The translations under genes were made by a program, and so were the position numbers. Positions 46,085-59,199 of a DNA stretch of 64,000 nt are shown here, piece after piece. The stretch spans positions 67,547,675 through 67,611,674 of the forward strand of contig CP136065.1 in assembly GCA_032622095.1 (NCBI GenBank), read 5' to 3'. The DNA comes from Siphonodentalium dalli. Taxonomy: Eukaryota > Mollusca > Scaphopoda > Gadilida > Siphonodentaliidae. Below the pieces are notes generated by a model. That model saw only the letters and a program-made list of their open reading frames with translations, did no database searches and was not told the origin of the DNA. How positions within the stretch are numbered: position 1 is the first letter of the stretch; every line of letters begins with the position of its first letter.

Positions 46085-47914
46085 GTGGGAATGCGCAGAG
46101 AAAGTAGTTTGGCTGGTTAAAGTGGTACCTCACATCGATGTGAAGGATGGCGACAAAATCAAGTAACATGACAGAGCAACCTAATTTGGTACGTTTCAAC
46201 AATCACTTCGTGATGTCCGACATTCTAAAGGCACGTCGTCACTTAAAAACATTCCAGGTGGCAGGTGAAACGGCTGGGAAAGTTTACATCATGCAAGACA
46301 CGACTGGGAAGAACCGGCAGTTACTTAGTCGTCCCTTTAGTCAGATTGCATTGAGAATGCTTTCGCGATGAATGTGCATTCAGTTTGAGAACACTGCTAG
46401 ATTTACGTCCTAAATACGGATTAAAGTTTATTGTTATTAGCCGCATAATAATCATGCGCTCTGGTTGTTCGCTTGATCGGGCTTTAGTACCGCATGTTTA
46501 ACCTGGAACTGACTTCTCAACAAGAAAATATTTTGAACTCTTTGCCAGCCCTAGCCTAATTAAGCGCGTTTTCATTACCTGTTTTTTTTCTGGTGATGGG
46601 AGAGACATAACTATCAGTACATAACGATGATCACCTTAATTAATAAAAATTATCTGAACTCAACCAATTAAAACAGTTCCATCGATCTAAGGGCAGTCAC
46701 TCTATACTCAGTGCTCGTTTCTATTTTATCTAAGGAGCAACAACTCTAGTTTGTGCCAAATTTGTGGCTTCATAATGAATCGACATTGGTCACATCATTA
46801 CATATTATTAAACTGATACTCTACACAGCTATGTTTCCTTTAATTATTATTGGCATAATTATGTCACAACACTATACTTAAAGCGATACTGTACCCAAAT
46901 GGTGTTGGTGGTTTCTTTAGTCTCTTAGCTGTAGAATAAGGTAGCCAGATTAAAATTATTTGAAAGTCTGTTGAGTACGAAGTAATCTTACGGATGGCAG
47001 ATTAGCCGGAATGCGACATTACCAATTGTCGTTATCGAGTATTTTTTGGACAGTTTTCAAGCAAATGTATCAAATAAATGTTATTGTATATGCATACTGG
47101 TCCCATACACTCATTTAAATCATTTTATAGCCACTAATCAGTGATTGGCTTGAGTTTACGCCCCGTATCAACATAATTTGTTATACGACCATGTGTGCCA
47201 CGCGTTGCCCAATCCACTATCCGTGAATTATTTTTGATTACCTCTTGTACACGGAAATTCGTAATTTAATGTATGGCTCCAGCCATAAATTCAATTTATC
47301 TCAAATTATTAACTTTGATTTTAAGATAAAATATTAACCTGAACGTTTACAGAATACATATTCGACGGTTGTTTTTGTATTTATAGAGACCAATTAACCC
47401 AACCACGCGAAGGTAGCACAAAAAATGAAAAACTACGTTCGACATAAAGGTTTAGAATTTAAATTGCTCGATGAATACGCTAGAAAATAACAAGTATGCA
47501 TCAAATGGCGCAGTGGAATACTGAGAATTTGATTTTTGGATATGACTGTCGCAGTAAAATTACTTACGCGGCAAACTCTATATATCGTATAGCGGATGGA
47601 AAAGAGACAACATAGACTCGGTGTCTACAATAAAAAAATTGATTTCCGCCGATTTATTCCATATAATGTGGTAAATCATGTATCAAAAAGTAGAGACCAG
47701 GTATGTCATTTTTCCAAAATCTTTCCACTACATGGTGATCAATGGAAGAAATTCACTCCAATAACGAGCACTCCGTTTTCCTCGTAAAACAATAGAATAG
47801 CCGAATGGTGCGAATGTCTGCCATAAATCAGCTGAAATCGTTATTTTTGTTGTAAACACCGAGTCTATTGTTAGCTGTTTTCATTGACGTCGATATATAA
47901 CGTATGCATCTTCG

Positions 47915-47916
<2 letters not shown>
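46085..47916. other. Mostly featureless, with one small orphan frame
   Basis: An ATG-initiated 74-codon frame at 46147-46371 on the plus strand has balanced codon use and includes 'NNHFVMSDILKARRHLKTFQ', but matches no family I recognise. It could be an exon remnant. The rest (46372-47916) shows no coding signal on either strand. Confidence 0.35.

Positions 47917-48009
<93 letters not shown>
47917..48009. repeat. (GA)n microsatellite, ~92 bp
   Basis: Uninterrupted GA dinucleotides, about 46 units. Confidence 0.98.
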
Positions 48010-48012
<3 letters not shown>

Positions 48013-49249
48013 TCGTTTTACCACACCATACCGCAACTATATACTTGTTGTCAACGCCATTCGTATAGCGCGGACATTGTGAAGAAATACAAAAGCGTGC
48101 ACCAGTTATCCGTGGAATAAGAGTACATGCAACATATTATGAAACGAGAACGTTCTTTATTATATAGCTACCGCTATTGGGGGCGGAGACATGGACGCTC
48201 TTAATGAACGACGGCCATTGTAATTTTCGACGGGATGATAAACATCCACTCGTGAATATCAACATCTGGCCATCAAAACCTCATATCAATAGACTCATGG
48301 GTACAATCGAATGCCTTACTAATATATAACACGTAGATAGTGGTCTTATAGTGTCATACATGTATCGGACAGGGCAGCTTTAATCGGGGTAAATCGACAA
48401 TCACGCAGTTAATGCATAATTTGCTGTTAAGATTCATTACAGATTAAAGTATATCTCCCCTGAAGGATGGTCAGCATAGTATATATATCACACTATGCAT
48501 GGAGGCATGGAATACGCTTGGAATTCGGTCCCGCATTTCCCCCGTGTCGATGTTCGAAACCCCGCAGCCTCGTCTAGTCCAACAGTGATGCTAAGTAATC
48601 GTACAAACTATTACTATTTAGTTGTTGCAGTTGTTGCGGCCATCATTAGCCTTCTATAAGAACATAACATTAGAACACACGACGAGGTCTGACATGAGTG
48701 GCAATTATAGTTAAACTATAGGTCGAGGTGATAGACTTTCCAGATGTTCGCAGTGACCCTGCACGTGGTGAAAACAATAACTGAATATATACACTATTAG
48801 CAGCATTGTCCGACGTAGCCCGGGTTAACAAGAACTATTTTTGTTTGAAAATGTGTTTATATCGTTCAACAAATATGCATCAGAATTTGGTACATTATTA
48901 ATAAATGCCAACGATTAGCCCGTATATATCTAACTTTGCGCGGGTTCGATTTTCAAGCTTGATCTGAGTTAAAGGACTCCTCAATGTTCAATACCACATG
49001 GCCATCTCAATATTGTCTTTGGTGGCCATTTAGGTATGAAATAAGAATTTATTACACTCACTGAAGCAAGAACATTTGAATCAATAAGCAGTGATATCGC
49101 CCATCCGTAAATTATATATACATGTATATATATAACGGAAATGCCTTTTTATATGCCTGGAGGAAATCCGCGATGGAATCTGTATATCTATAAATTTCGA
49201 TGCTAATTCATAAACTCCCGTTCGTGGCTCCTATACTTTGGCAACTTCC
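48010..49249. other. No gene seen
   Basis: AT-rich sequence with no open frame of interest, no inverted repeats and no recognisable element. Confidence 0.45.
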
Positions 49250-49995
49250 GAATAAAAGATTCACTGTACAATGGAAATGAATATATATAAGCTTCGTAGA
49301 AATCGACGTCGACAAGTTTCATATTGTGTGCCCCTTTCTGACCCTCATCATCACTGACATGGGTTGTGCCACTTAGATGTCTTCAAACCACGCCATTATA
49401 TGCCCATATGCCATGGGGATAAATATAAGTTTGGTAGAAATTGGCGACTCAAACAGTTAATATACACATCTGCGGATGCATGCTTGTTTATATTGATTGT
49501 ATTTGACGTTATAGTACATTTATAGCAATGGAAATTTGTTCACCGGGAGTCCACATGCTATTGTAAATAATGGACATATTGTAAATTATGTTCTCAATAT
49601 ATACCTGTATTTATAAGGTGATGAGAATAAAGAATTGAATTGAATTAATTTTGGCGTCGCCCCTCCCCGATCGCCTATCCCTAAATCTAGCGGTACCACT
49701 CAGGTATATTTAATCCACACCATGACATTTCCAATAGCATACAGATGACCATATATATGTATACATTTAAGATCGATGGAAATCGGCCGCCAAATAATAT
49801 TTTCCAAGAATTTTGCCCCCCCCCAAACGCGCTCCTCTATTACTGGCACCGACATCGTCACTCTAGATTCTTTTAGACTGGAACCATTATCTTCCCCGTA
49901 ACAAGGTTACCCTTTTCAGATAATTTAGAGCCCTCTATATGATTCCCGTATAGTTATATTGCAGACATATACAGACAGACAGACAGACATTCGTA
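49250..49995 (+). mobile_element. Second copy of the (CAGA)n-ended repeat of 1-1856, split by a LINE tail
   Basis: 'tgaatatatataagcttcgt' and 'ggggataaatataagtttgg' with 'aaattggcgact' correspond to the monomers at 1-1856. The end 'cagacagacagacattcgta' at 49975-49995 matches 1808-1840. A plus-strand insertion at 49455-49640 interrupts it. Confidence 0.7.
49455..49640 (+). mobile_element. 3'-truncated non-LTR retrotransposon tail
   Basis: Ends 'gagaataaagaattgaattg' followed by AATT, a short tandem tail typical of LINE 3' ends, and sits within the (CAGA)n-type repeat. It is too short to carry coding sequence. Confidence 0.6.
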
Positions 49996-50324
49996 AATGT
50001 ATACATAACATATATAAATCTGTTGGACAATGGCCATTCAGTGCGTAAAATGAATTGGTGTTGATTACTATCGCCATTGATAGCTAAACCATTGTTTAAA
50101 CAGAGGTATACATTATGTTATGTTATGACATCTCTACAATCGACAGGGACGGGCGATTAAATAATACGTTTGATTTGTTACGCAAGCCCTACATGGTCCC
50201 TCGCGCCCTCCTACTACCACGTGGCAGCAAGTCGGTTGTGTGTTGCACTAGTAAAGGTAAGTTTTATTGTTCAGTATGAGATATGTTACATGTACAGTAA
50301 TGCCTTAATTAATCGACTCCATAA

Positions 50325-50985
50325 CTATAGCTGAATTATGGGTAACTTTTCAGGATTTAGTCGGAAATATGGCTCGTTTCTCTCGGGGAGAGCTTTCACT
50401 ATGTATGTTCTAGTCGCAGCAAACGAGCCAGAACGGCTAAATATAATGCCTAGGTAGTTAAAGGTTTTAACTATCTCAATTTCTTTACCATTGAATCTGA
50501 ACGATAAATGTTTCGGCTGCCTACCTCTCGAAAAACATATTATTTTTGATTTCGGTATATTAACTCTCATAGCCCAATTTGTACAGTAATCTTCAAAATA
50601 GTTAATTTGTTTTTGTAGGTCATCAGCCGAATCAGAGAAGAGTACTGTGTCATCTGCGTATAAAAGGACAAATAGTTTCAAGTATCTATCAAGTCTATCT
50701 TCACATTCTCGAGATATAGATTCCACCCCTCTAATGTCAGTGCTTGCTAAAAAGTTCGTGAGGTCATTCACGATAAGACAAAACAAGACATTGTCTCCCT
50801 GTTTTAAACCAATATTGGAAGGGAATGACTCCGATGTTTGACCATTATGCATTATTCTAGCTTTTATATCCGTGTACATATCTTTTATGACTCTATACAT
50901 TTTCCCGGATATACTATTTAGCAGTAATTTATGCCACAAATAATTTCTATTGATCGTATCAAAAGCCTTTTCAAAGTCTATAAAT
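50325..50985 (-). pseudogene. Non-LTR reverse transcriptase, C-terminal piece
   Basis: Minus-strand frame with 'AFIDFEKAFDTINRN' (RT motif A), 'SNIGLKQGD' (motif B region), the catalytic 'LLYADDTVLFSDSADDLQ' (motif C) and 'KTFNYLGIIFSRSG' (motif D/E), typical of CR1/RTE-like LINEs. Upstream of 50985 the similarity stops. A frameshift near 50390 and an early stop end the frame at 50325. It continues directly from the piece at 59568-59730, which ends just before motif A. Confidence 0.85.
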
Positions 50986-51331
50986 GCACTTAATCCACAG
51001 TCGCCATATTTTCTATTGTTCTCCCTTGCACAATATCCAGCCGATTGCCCACTGGTAACAATAGCTGTGGATTATTTAAACAATAAGTGTGGATTATTTT
51101 AACAATAACTGTGGAATATTAAAATATTCCCCAGGTATTGTCATAACAATCGCAAGTCATTGTTTGCTGTGTTCTCCACTTGCTGACACACCGGAATGTA
51201 AAATTGGTGTGACCAATCAATCAATCAAATAAGAAACTGAACAGTCTTAGGTGATTATAATGATCATAGGGATACTAAGAAAGACGGTGGGTGGAATTTG
51301 TTTAATGTAATAACAACAATTTTACATCAAT

Positions 51332-52400
51332 GTTAGACAATTCGGACTAGAAAAATATATATCACCCCTGGTCAAGTGGTCCATCAATATACTGAATTAT
51401 GATCTAGTTATGTGTTAATTTATTGTACTATTAATATGTGTATTATAAATAAAATTATCCTATCCTATCCTATCTGCTATGATGCGGTTGGGTCCTGCTG
51501 AATTGCTCTGATGATGGTAGGGCAAACTGATGCTGTTAACAAATAGTACCGTGAGTTCCACAACGAATTAAAACAATGTACAAGCTAAAATTGAAGTCTG
51601 CTCTTGTGTGAGTTTGGACAATATGCATAGCAAATGCATTGCTCAACGCCACATATGCTAAGTCAGTGTCGTAATTTGGTTGCGAACAAACAATATATTT
51701 ATTAGATTTATTATTTAATTTACCAGTGTGATTATGGGAATAAGTGGTTTGAAGGTCTAAATTATGCTCGCGTTTGTTATATTCGTATAAGGCCTCTGTA
51801 TGCCGCACATAGCCTAGTTCAAGAGATTGAATTGAGAAAGTTCGGTTCCCCAACTTCTTTGGAATTGAACAATAAAGAGCGTTCCTTGTTAATACATTCC
51901 TGGTGTGGTATGAATAAAGAGCGTTTTTCTCTCACTTGTGTGCGAAATATTTAAAACAGCTGAAAAATATATGTTATATTAACATTTATTTTCAGAGCAC
52001 ACAAAGCCGGTATATCACTGGGGCTCTCCTCGCCTGTGTCGATTATGCAGAAGCTTGGAAGGTTCAAGTCAATACCAAAAAAAATAATAATGATTTTCAC
52101 GAAGAAATGGTCGAAAAATCTCCCCACATTCAAGTATGGAGGCTGATGCCTAGAAATAGTTAAAGAATTCACTTATTTGGGGGGGGGGGTAAATTATTTT
52201 ATAATCGTCGATTCCGCCAGAACATAAAGAAAACAGTTACAAACAGGAATGTGAAATTGGTAATTTCGGAATTAGACAATTCGGACTAGAACAAATATAT
52301 TCCACCCCGGTCAAGTGGTCCTGCTAATCTGCTATGATGCGGTTGGGTCCTACTGAATTTCTCTGATGATGTTAGGGCAAACTGATGCTGATAACAAATA
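51332..52400 (+). repeat. Direct duplication, ~940 bp apart, one copy interrupted by a LINE tail
   Basis: 'acaattcggactagaa' with 'ggtcaagtggtcc' and 'tctgctatgatgcggttggg' occurs at 51332-51381 plus 51473-51550, and uninterrupted at 52272-52400. The first copy is split at 51382-51472 by ~90 bp ending 'aaaattatcctatcctatcc', a (TCCTA)n-like LINE 3' tail. Short 'aataaagagcg' and inverted 'cgctctttatt' motifs occur around 51870-52700. The open frames at 51536-51853 and 51936-52172 are not recognisable. Confidence 0.65.
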
Positions 52401-53853
52401 CTACCATTAAATATTTTTTAATTTGTCTTTTTCGCGGTGTTGCGATAATCTGAACATATCCACGAAAAGCCATTATGCGTATCAAACATTCAAAACATAT
52501 TTATTGCGAAATATGTTTAATACTGGTTCTATTGGTTGTTGAAATTCGACTATATTTTCGTACGATGGTGTACGTAAACACACACAAGTTGTGCTCTGCT
52601 TACATAACACAGAGCAATTCGATTGGTTATTCATACACAATGATATAAACGCTCTTTATTATTTCCATATCAGGAAAACAGTAATAAATAACGCTCTTTA
52701 TGTTTACCATATCCGGATCTAAACAAAAGCCAGAAAACGTAACATGTTTTGCTTTTGTTTACATGCCAAAGAGGAAGAAATCGACAATAACATACTGCTT
52801 ATGTCATATTTCTTATTGCTATAAGAACAAAGTCTGTCTATATTTCACTATTTATGGCGGTTTTTGACGGATGGGAATATTTTAACAGCATACCCACCGC
52901 CAACGCCGCCCGTATCTTTAACGACACATTTGCATTGTATTTGAGACTTGTTCTAATAATGAAAAACTTACGAAGGTGGAGCCTTCTTATAACACGGAAT
53001 CACTCGCACGATATAATTTTCTGGTAAATGCTAAATATTTAAATGTTGATAATCCAAATCAGTTCGTAATGTCGGGTACACCACACTATAACTTAAGTGG
53101 ATTAGTTACGTTGATTACATGGATTTTAATAAAATGTTAAGAATTTGATGTCAAAATGCTGAAATTGAAGATCGTTTTATACGGGTAACGACTACTATAT
53201 ATTTATAGTAAATAAACCTCATTCGATAACTTACGTTGGTCAAGAACTCCTTGTAAATCCAACTTCGAATTCATGGAAATAAATCAGATAAACAGTACAA
53301 TACGAAAACGACTCATCGAAAGATTTTTTTATTCCAATATTAACGGAAAACATCAGTTTGATCATCGGCTGGATTGTCATTTACCTCCGGGTGCTTGTGA
53401 TGTTTATTTCGCTTATAAAATGAACGCCATGCTGATAACATATAACTATGTAATATCCATTTAGATAACGTCGACACAGAAAGTTTAGAAAATTACTTCA
53501 TTCCCTGTTCGAATGCGGAGTTTGTTCACGTCACGTTTTACTGACAAAATTCACTCTTCTCACATTCAATTTACAAATGCGCCCGAGAACGACATGTTAA
53601 TTAATTAGATTAAAGCGTGTGGTAAGCTAATCGGCGACAAAGGCAATGTCATGTTTGGGGCTACCTATAACTGATATCCCGATAACCACTCATCATAACT
53701 GGATTGTCAACGCTGCTCAGTGCATACCAACTCAATGCGAGAATTTTGATTTGTGACAATGCAGCGAGGACGGGCAGTATCAGGCCAAGCAAATTAAATG
53801 TTTGTTGTAACTGGAAGGTGTCCATGCACATATGCACTGGTGTCAATTAGACG
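52401..53853. other. No gene seen
   Basis: Short frames on both strands without domains. Nothing structural was noted beyond AT-rich sequence. Confidence 0.4.
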
Positions 53854-53915
53854 TCTGCGCTAGACTAAGTACAAATACAATGACAACACATTTGTAGCAG
53901 ATAGCCGCTGGCTTT
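53854..53915 (+). repeat. 62 bp repeat, second copy at 54620-54680
   Basis: 'gtctgcgctagactaagtac' through 'agatagccgctggct' is identical at both places. The second copy directly follows the 217 bp repeat. Confidence 0.9.
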
Positions 53916-54401
53916 ATTAGTGACAAGGTGAAAAACAGACATTCCAGCAACGGCCGTCAGAAACATTTGGAAGCAGAAAACTTTTTAATTTCCGTGCCAA
54001 TAGCATGGCTAGTAACTTCATACTGTCTTATATGCTAATGCAATATACTCATACAGTTGGTAAATATCTTCTCAAACCAAGATTTTCAAACAACTTGATT
54101 GAACTGACAGCCGTTTACAGAAGGCATTCAGGCATTAAAACAGAGATAAAACCACTGTGTGGAGAAAACAACTCTGAAAGCTTTGAATACTCTTGCCTGC
54201 ATACATGCAGAAAAACAAACATATGCAATTGATGCATTATATGCTTATATAAACATGATCAATATGAATCCTACGCGATTAGTTCCAATTCGTAATAATT
54301 TGATTCCAGCAAAGCACTGAATTCCAAAATTCAGAAAAAAATCTACACAATACGTGAGCTCCATTTATTTGAAATATCCACATGCTCTTTTGATTTAAAT
54401 T

Positions 54402-54618
54402 AAAATTTGATACGTGCATCTTGCGATACCAGACCGGCTAAAGTGACCAGAACATTAGCTCACCCGGTAAGCCCGACCACGGCTTACACTCAATCACTCA
54501 TTAACACTAACACATGCCTTTAGCATGAGATCCACAATGACAACGACTTAGTTGTACTCATACGTTACGCTTCAGACAAAAGTTTTGTACTATACTGCGA
54601 AACGTCCAAAACAAATAG
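54402..54618 (+). repeat. 217 bp direct repeat, left copy
   Basis: From 'ttgatacgtgcatcttgcga' to 'gcgaaacgtccaaaacaaat', essentially identical to 58842-59057. There is no open frame and no tRNA-like promoter boxes that I could recognise, so SINE status is unproven. Confidence 0.92.
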
Positions 54619-54680
54619 TCTGCGCTAGACTAAGTACAAATACAATGACAACACATTTGTAGCAGATAGCCGCTGGCTGC

Positions 54681-55164
54681 TAAACAGTAAGTCCCAAAGT
54701 ATGATTCAGGTGGATGCGTGTCTTTAACTCCTGCACACACAGTATCTTGGCACCATGCTACCGCCTTGGATTTCTAACGAAAATCCCGTCCGCACACAGC
54801 CTACAATGTGTCCGTAAGTCTGGTGCGCCTTCTGTTTGATATATCAGATCTACAACATAAAACATGTTATAAGAAAAAATCCTCGCATGTCTACAATAAC
54901 ATTGCGGGGTATATTCGGAATCACGTTATTGCGTGAGGTTCACGTGCCTTGCGTTTCCACCGGAAGTATATTTCTTCCGGAACCCTTTCCGTTTAAAAAT
55001 GTTTTGGATTTCCCGACTATATGTCGACATTCGGAAAGCGAAACAAGCCAATTGTTCTCCCTTCCAAGCAATTAACTTGGGTTAGAACTATAATTATTGA
55101 AGCTGCATAGCTTTTTGTTACAATTTGTCTCAAGTCTATCGACGTTGTGTTAACCCTATTCCAC
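54681..55164. other. No gene seen
   Basis: Contains 'gcgtttccaccggaagtata' at ~54952, related to phrases inside the minisatellite block at 57240-57290. No coding signal. Confidence 0.4.
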
Positions 55165-55920
55165 ATTTAATGTTCAAAAACATAATTCGACAGGGACCAG
55201 TTGTCCGAAGCAACGGCTTAATCGATACTCGCGTGGTATCTCGATTGGAAAGAAAGCTATTTCATTTGCTTAGCGTTGGCCTTTTATTTCCAGCGCCAAC
55301 TTTTGCAATTGTTACCAAACAATCATGCAAGTACCGAGTATTCAAGCTCAATCAAGCAACTATTAGCTTCCAGCTGTATCGTGACGTGGGCCTTCCAGAG
55401 TGCTCTTTTTGCCAAACAATCATGCAATTACCGAGTATTCAAGCTCAATTGAGCAACTATGGCACAGGTCATCGAAACCAGTTGGCTAAAAAAATCCGTT
55501 TTATTAAACGAACCGACATAACATCACCTGTGTGATCTGTGTAACTTTTAGCGCATTAAACGCGGCTGCGAAACACTCCATTCGGTCTCCCGCGACCTTA
55601 GCCGTTCCGTCGGCAAATTTCCACATTTAATTTTCAAAAACATAATTCGACAAGGACCAGTTGTCCGAATCGAAGCAGCGGCTTAATCGATACTCTCGCG
55701 GTGGTATCTCGATTGGAAAGAACGTTATTTCGTTTGCTTAGCGTTTGGGGTTTTATTTCTAACGCCACCTTATGCAAATGTTGCCAAACAATCATGCGAG
55801 TACCGAGTATTCAAGCTCAATCGAGCGAGCATGCCACCGGTCATCGAAACCAGTTGGCTCACATCACCCGTGTGATCGGTGTAACGCTTAGCGCATTGAA
55901 CGCGGCTATACCTTAACCGT
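55165..55920 (+). repeat. Diverged ~460 bp tandem duplication
   Basis: 'aaaaacataattcgaca' with 'gaccagttgtccgaa' and 'ggtatctcgattggaaagaa' occurs at 55170-55260 and 55630-55720. Downstream phrases 'ccaaacaatcatgc' and 'agtattcaagctcaat' are repeated too, including an extra internal copy at 55410-55450. Frames such as 55125-55535 follow the repeats and have no domain. Confidence 0.8.
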
Positions 55921-56049
55921 TCCTTAAATTCCGCTTTAATCCCATCAATTATGTTTGCTGGACCGGTTCCCATCTATCTCTTCTGACCCAAATTGCGTGA
56001 GTTTCGGATTTACATACCCTATTTGAAACCGCAATATATATCTCCACGT

Positions 56050-57308
56050 GGAGCCCGTTTGTGCCTCTTCCGCGCATCATGTTCCAAACACTTCGAAACT
56101 TGTATCATCACCTGGACACATATTGTTCCCATGGACCAGACACTCCGTGGTCTGTTACGTATCACCGGAACGCGATATCATTGCGCTTTCCACCGATGTG
56201 GATTATTCTAACCCCGAGATGCGTTTGTGCCTCTTCCGCACATCATGTTCCAGACACTTCGGAACTTATACCATCACCTGAACACATCTTGTGCCCATGA
56301 ACCAGACACTCCGTGGTCTGTTCTGTATCGTCGGGACGCAGTATCATTGCGCTTTCTCCCGATGAATCTTTTGTGCCCATGAACCAGACTCTCCGTGGTC
56401 TGTTCCGTATCATCGTCACCTGGACAACTTTTGTGCCCATGAACCAGACTCTCCGTGGTCTGTTCCGTATCATCGGAACGCATTATCATAGCGCTTTCCG
56501 CCGATGAATCGTCACCTGGACAACTTTTGTGCCCATGAACCAGACACTCCGTGGTCTGTTCCGTATCATCGTCACCTGGACAACTTTTGTGCCCATGAAC
56601 CAGACTCTCCGTGGTCTGTTCCGTATCATCGGAACGCATTATCATAGCGCTTTCCGCCGATGAATCGTCACCTGGACAACTTTTGTGCCCATGAACCAGA
56701 CACTCCGTGGTCTGTTCCGTATCATCGTCACCTGGACAACTTTTGTGCCCATGAGCCAGACTCTCCGTGGTCTGTTCCGTATCATCGGAACGCATTATCA
56801 TAGCGCTTTCCGCCGATGAATCGTCACCTGGACAACTTTTGTGCCCATGAACCAGACACTCCGTGGTCTGTTCCGTATCATCGTCACCTGGACAACTTTT
56901 GTGCCCATGAACCAGACTCTCCGTGGTCTGTTCCGTATCATCGGAACGCATTATCATAGCGCTTTCCGCCGATGAATCGTCACCTGGACAACTTTTGTGC
57001 CCATGAACCAGACACTCCGTGGTCTGTTCCGTATCATCGTCACCTGGACAACTTTTGTGCCCATGAGCCAGACTCTCCGTGGTCTGTTCCGTATCATCGG
57101 AACGCATTATCATAGCGCTTTCCGCCGATGAATCGTCACCTGGACAACTTTTGTGCCCATGAACCAGACACTCCGTGGTCTGTTCCGTATCATCGGAACG
57201 CAATACCATTGCGCTTTCCACCGATGTGGGGTAACCGATACCCGAGGTGCCCTGTGTCTCCACCGGTAATATACCTGAATCCGAGACACCCCTATCGAAG
57301 GGTTGCAC
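56050..57308 (-). repeat. 156 bp higher-order minisatellite, open as a 344-codon minus-strand frame
   Basis: Two 60 bp units ('cgtcacctggacaacttttg' ... 'ggtctgttccgtatcat') plus a 36 bp spacer ('cggaacgcattatcatag' ...) form a 156 bp unit. The spacer recurs at 56474, 56630, 56786, 56942 and 57098. More diverged copies extend down to ~56050. Because 156 is divisible by 3, the minus-strand frame from 57308 to 56274 stays open and encodes repeats of 'DDTEQTTE', 'HGHKSCPGD' and 'SSAESAMIMRS', acidic and Ser/Thr-rich. It has an ATG but no signal peptide or known domain. Other frames across the array are also partly open. Coding status is doubtful. Confidence 0.6.
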
Positions 57309-58841
57309 CTCCCATGGATATACTCTATATCCATCCCGTGGACACTTCGTGTATCCGTTACCTGGAGCGTCCAGTGCTCCCGATAGGTAACCGCAGTAGC
57401 CTGTTTCGGAGACAACCGTGAAAAGGCACCATTCCGCCTCTGCGCATTCGGCTTTAACGAAATCGGCCCGTTGGCCAGTTTAATTCGATCGACCCAATAT
57501 CGCAACTCTATGTATTCGATTCGGTGTTCAGCGACCTTAACCGTACCGCCGACAACATTCCACTCTAAACCAGTCGATTTCTTTTGCTGGACCGGTTCCC
57601 AACTATCTGTTCTGACACAAATTGGGCATTATCCAATGATCTATGATGCTTTAACATGATAGATGTTGACATATATAGTTAGGAAAGGCATCTTTCGCAA
57701 AATTAACATGCCTGATATTTATCATCTCATTTGAGCCAAGCTCACACCCTCTGAATTTGTAATTCGGAAATATGTAATGTATGAAAATAGCTCGTATTTA
57801 TTCGGGAACACCATCCATTCCACACATGCTAAAACTCTAATTCTTCTACAAATATACTGTTGTCCCCTCTCCCAGGGACCACTCTCAGATTATATCCACT
57901 CTCAAACACCGATTCTGAGCGCGCCACTGAAAATATGATTTATTTCGGGCGAGTCTATGGCCGCAATGCAAATGCCAAACGACCGTTGTTTCGTAGAAAT
58001 GTTATATAAGAAATACTAAGCTGCTTTGAATATTCAATTCATGAAAATGAATATAACGCATTTGCTTCAACAGTCAATGGCGGATTCAACGCGACTTTTA
58101 AAACCAATTTGTTTTATTCAGAGTATATCCAAGTGACTCTCCTCGCGCTGATATAATTATCTTGATAACAGCTTCGAGTTCGAAATCAATTACGCAATCC
58201 TATATTTCAAAAAACTCCTTTTTCGGATTTGGTCAGCTATTGAATTAATGTGCTTCCCAGGAAGCACCCATCACTGTGCTGCCACAAATCGTTGTATTGC
58301 CACTCTGAGCGCATTCTCGATTTTCGGGGATTCAAAACAACTCTGTACTGAGTCATGTGCTACCCTTTTGCAAATATTATCTGTCGAGAAATAATAGTTA
58401 TCTACATGTATGGTGGCACTTCTTGTCATATATATTTCCGTTGGGAGGATTTGCGTCTGTAAACATTCAGTTCGCCATTCATCCACATATTATAAGTAAA
58501 AAACAAAATACTTATCTGTATCATGTCGTATGCATCAGATCATCTGTAATTCGTGAACACATGACAGGTTCTTGTTGTCTGACGTTATAGCAACGGATAT
58601 TTCTGGGCGCGTGGATCGAAGAATCGACTGACATCCCGTCGATTATGTAACAACGTCATATTTGAATCATGCGTCTGTTCCTGTAACTGTTTTAGTTTTT
58701 GATTTTCACGAATAGCATCAACGAAATCCTCTCCGCCGACAGCGAATTGTACCGAAAACATCCCATTCACAGCTGATATTTAAATGTCACTGAATTGTCT
58801 ATATGAGATTCGATTGCGCCGTTTGTTGATAAAAACGAAAT
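57309..58841. other. No gene seen
   Basis: 57560-57620 repeats phrases ('ttgctggaccggttccca') found at ~55950, bracketing the minisatellite block. The rest has no recognisable coding or structural features. Confidence 0.4.
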
Positions 58842-59057
58842 TAAAATTTGATACGTGCATCTTGCGATACCAGACCGGCTAAAGTGACCAGAACATTAGC
58901 TCACCCGGTAAGCCCGACCACGGCTTACACTCAATCACTCATTAACACTAACACATGCCTTTAGCATGAGATCCACAATGACAACGACTTAGTTGTACTC
59001 ATACGTTACGCTTCAGACAAAAGTTTTGTACTATACTGCGAAACGTCCAAAACAAAT
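58842..59057 (+). repeat. 217 bp direct repeat, right copy
   Basis: Copy of 54402-54618, 4.44 kb away. The near-perfect identity implies a recent duplication or transposition. Confidence 0.92.
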
Positions 59058-59178
59058 ATTCCGCCCATGTGTTATCTGAGATATAACATAATGTGAGTCA
59101 AAAATATTGTGGTCATATTGGTTTATAAATGCACAGCTAAGTAGGATATATAGCAGGATTGGCCATATTTCATGGGGC

Positions 59179-59199
59179 GGGGGGGGGGGGGGGGGGGGG
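59179..59199. repeat. Poly-G run of 21
   Basis: Uninterrupted G run preceded by 'catggggc'. Capable of forming a G-quadruplex; the length may be an assembly estimate. Confidence 0.9.

Noticed and set aside
54402-54618. 217 bp repeat considered as a tRNA-derived SINE or snRNA gene
   Set aside because: I could not identify A/B box promoters, a poly-A or simple tail, or any known snRNA sequence motif.
55125-55535. 136-codon frame considered as a gene
   Set aside because: It tracks a diverged tandem duplication and has no domain; the second copy does not keep the frame.
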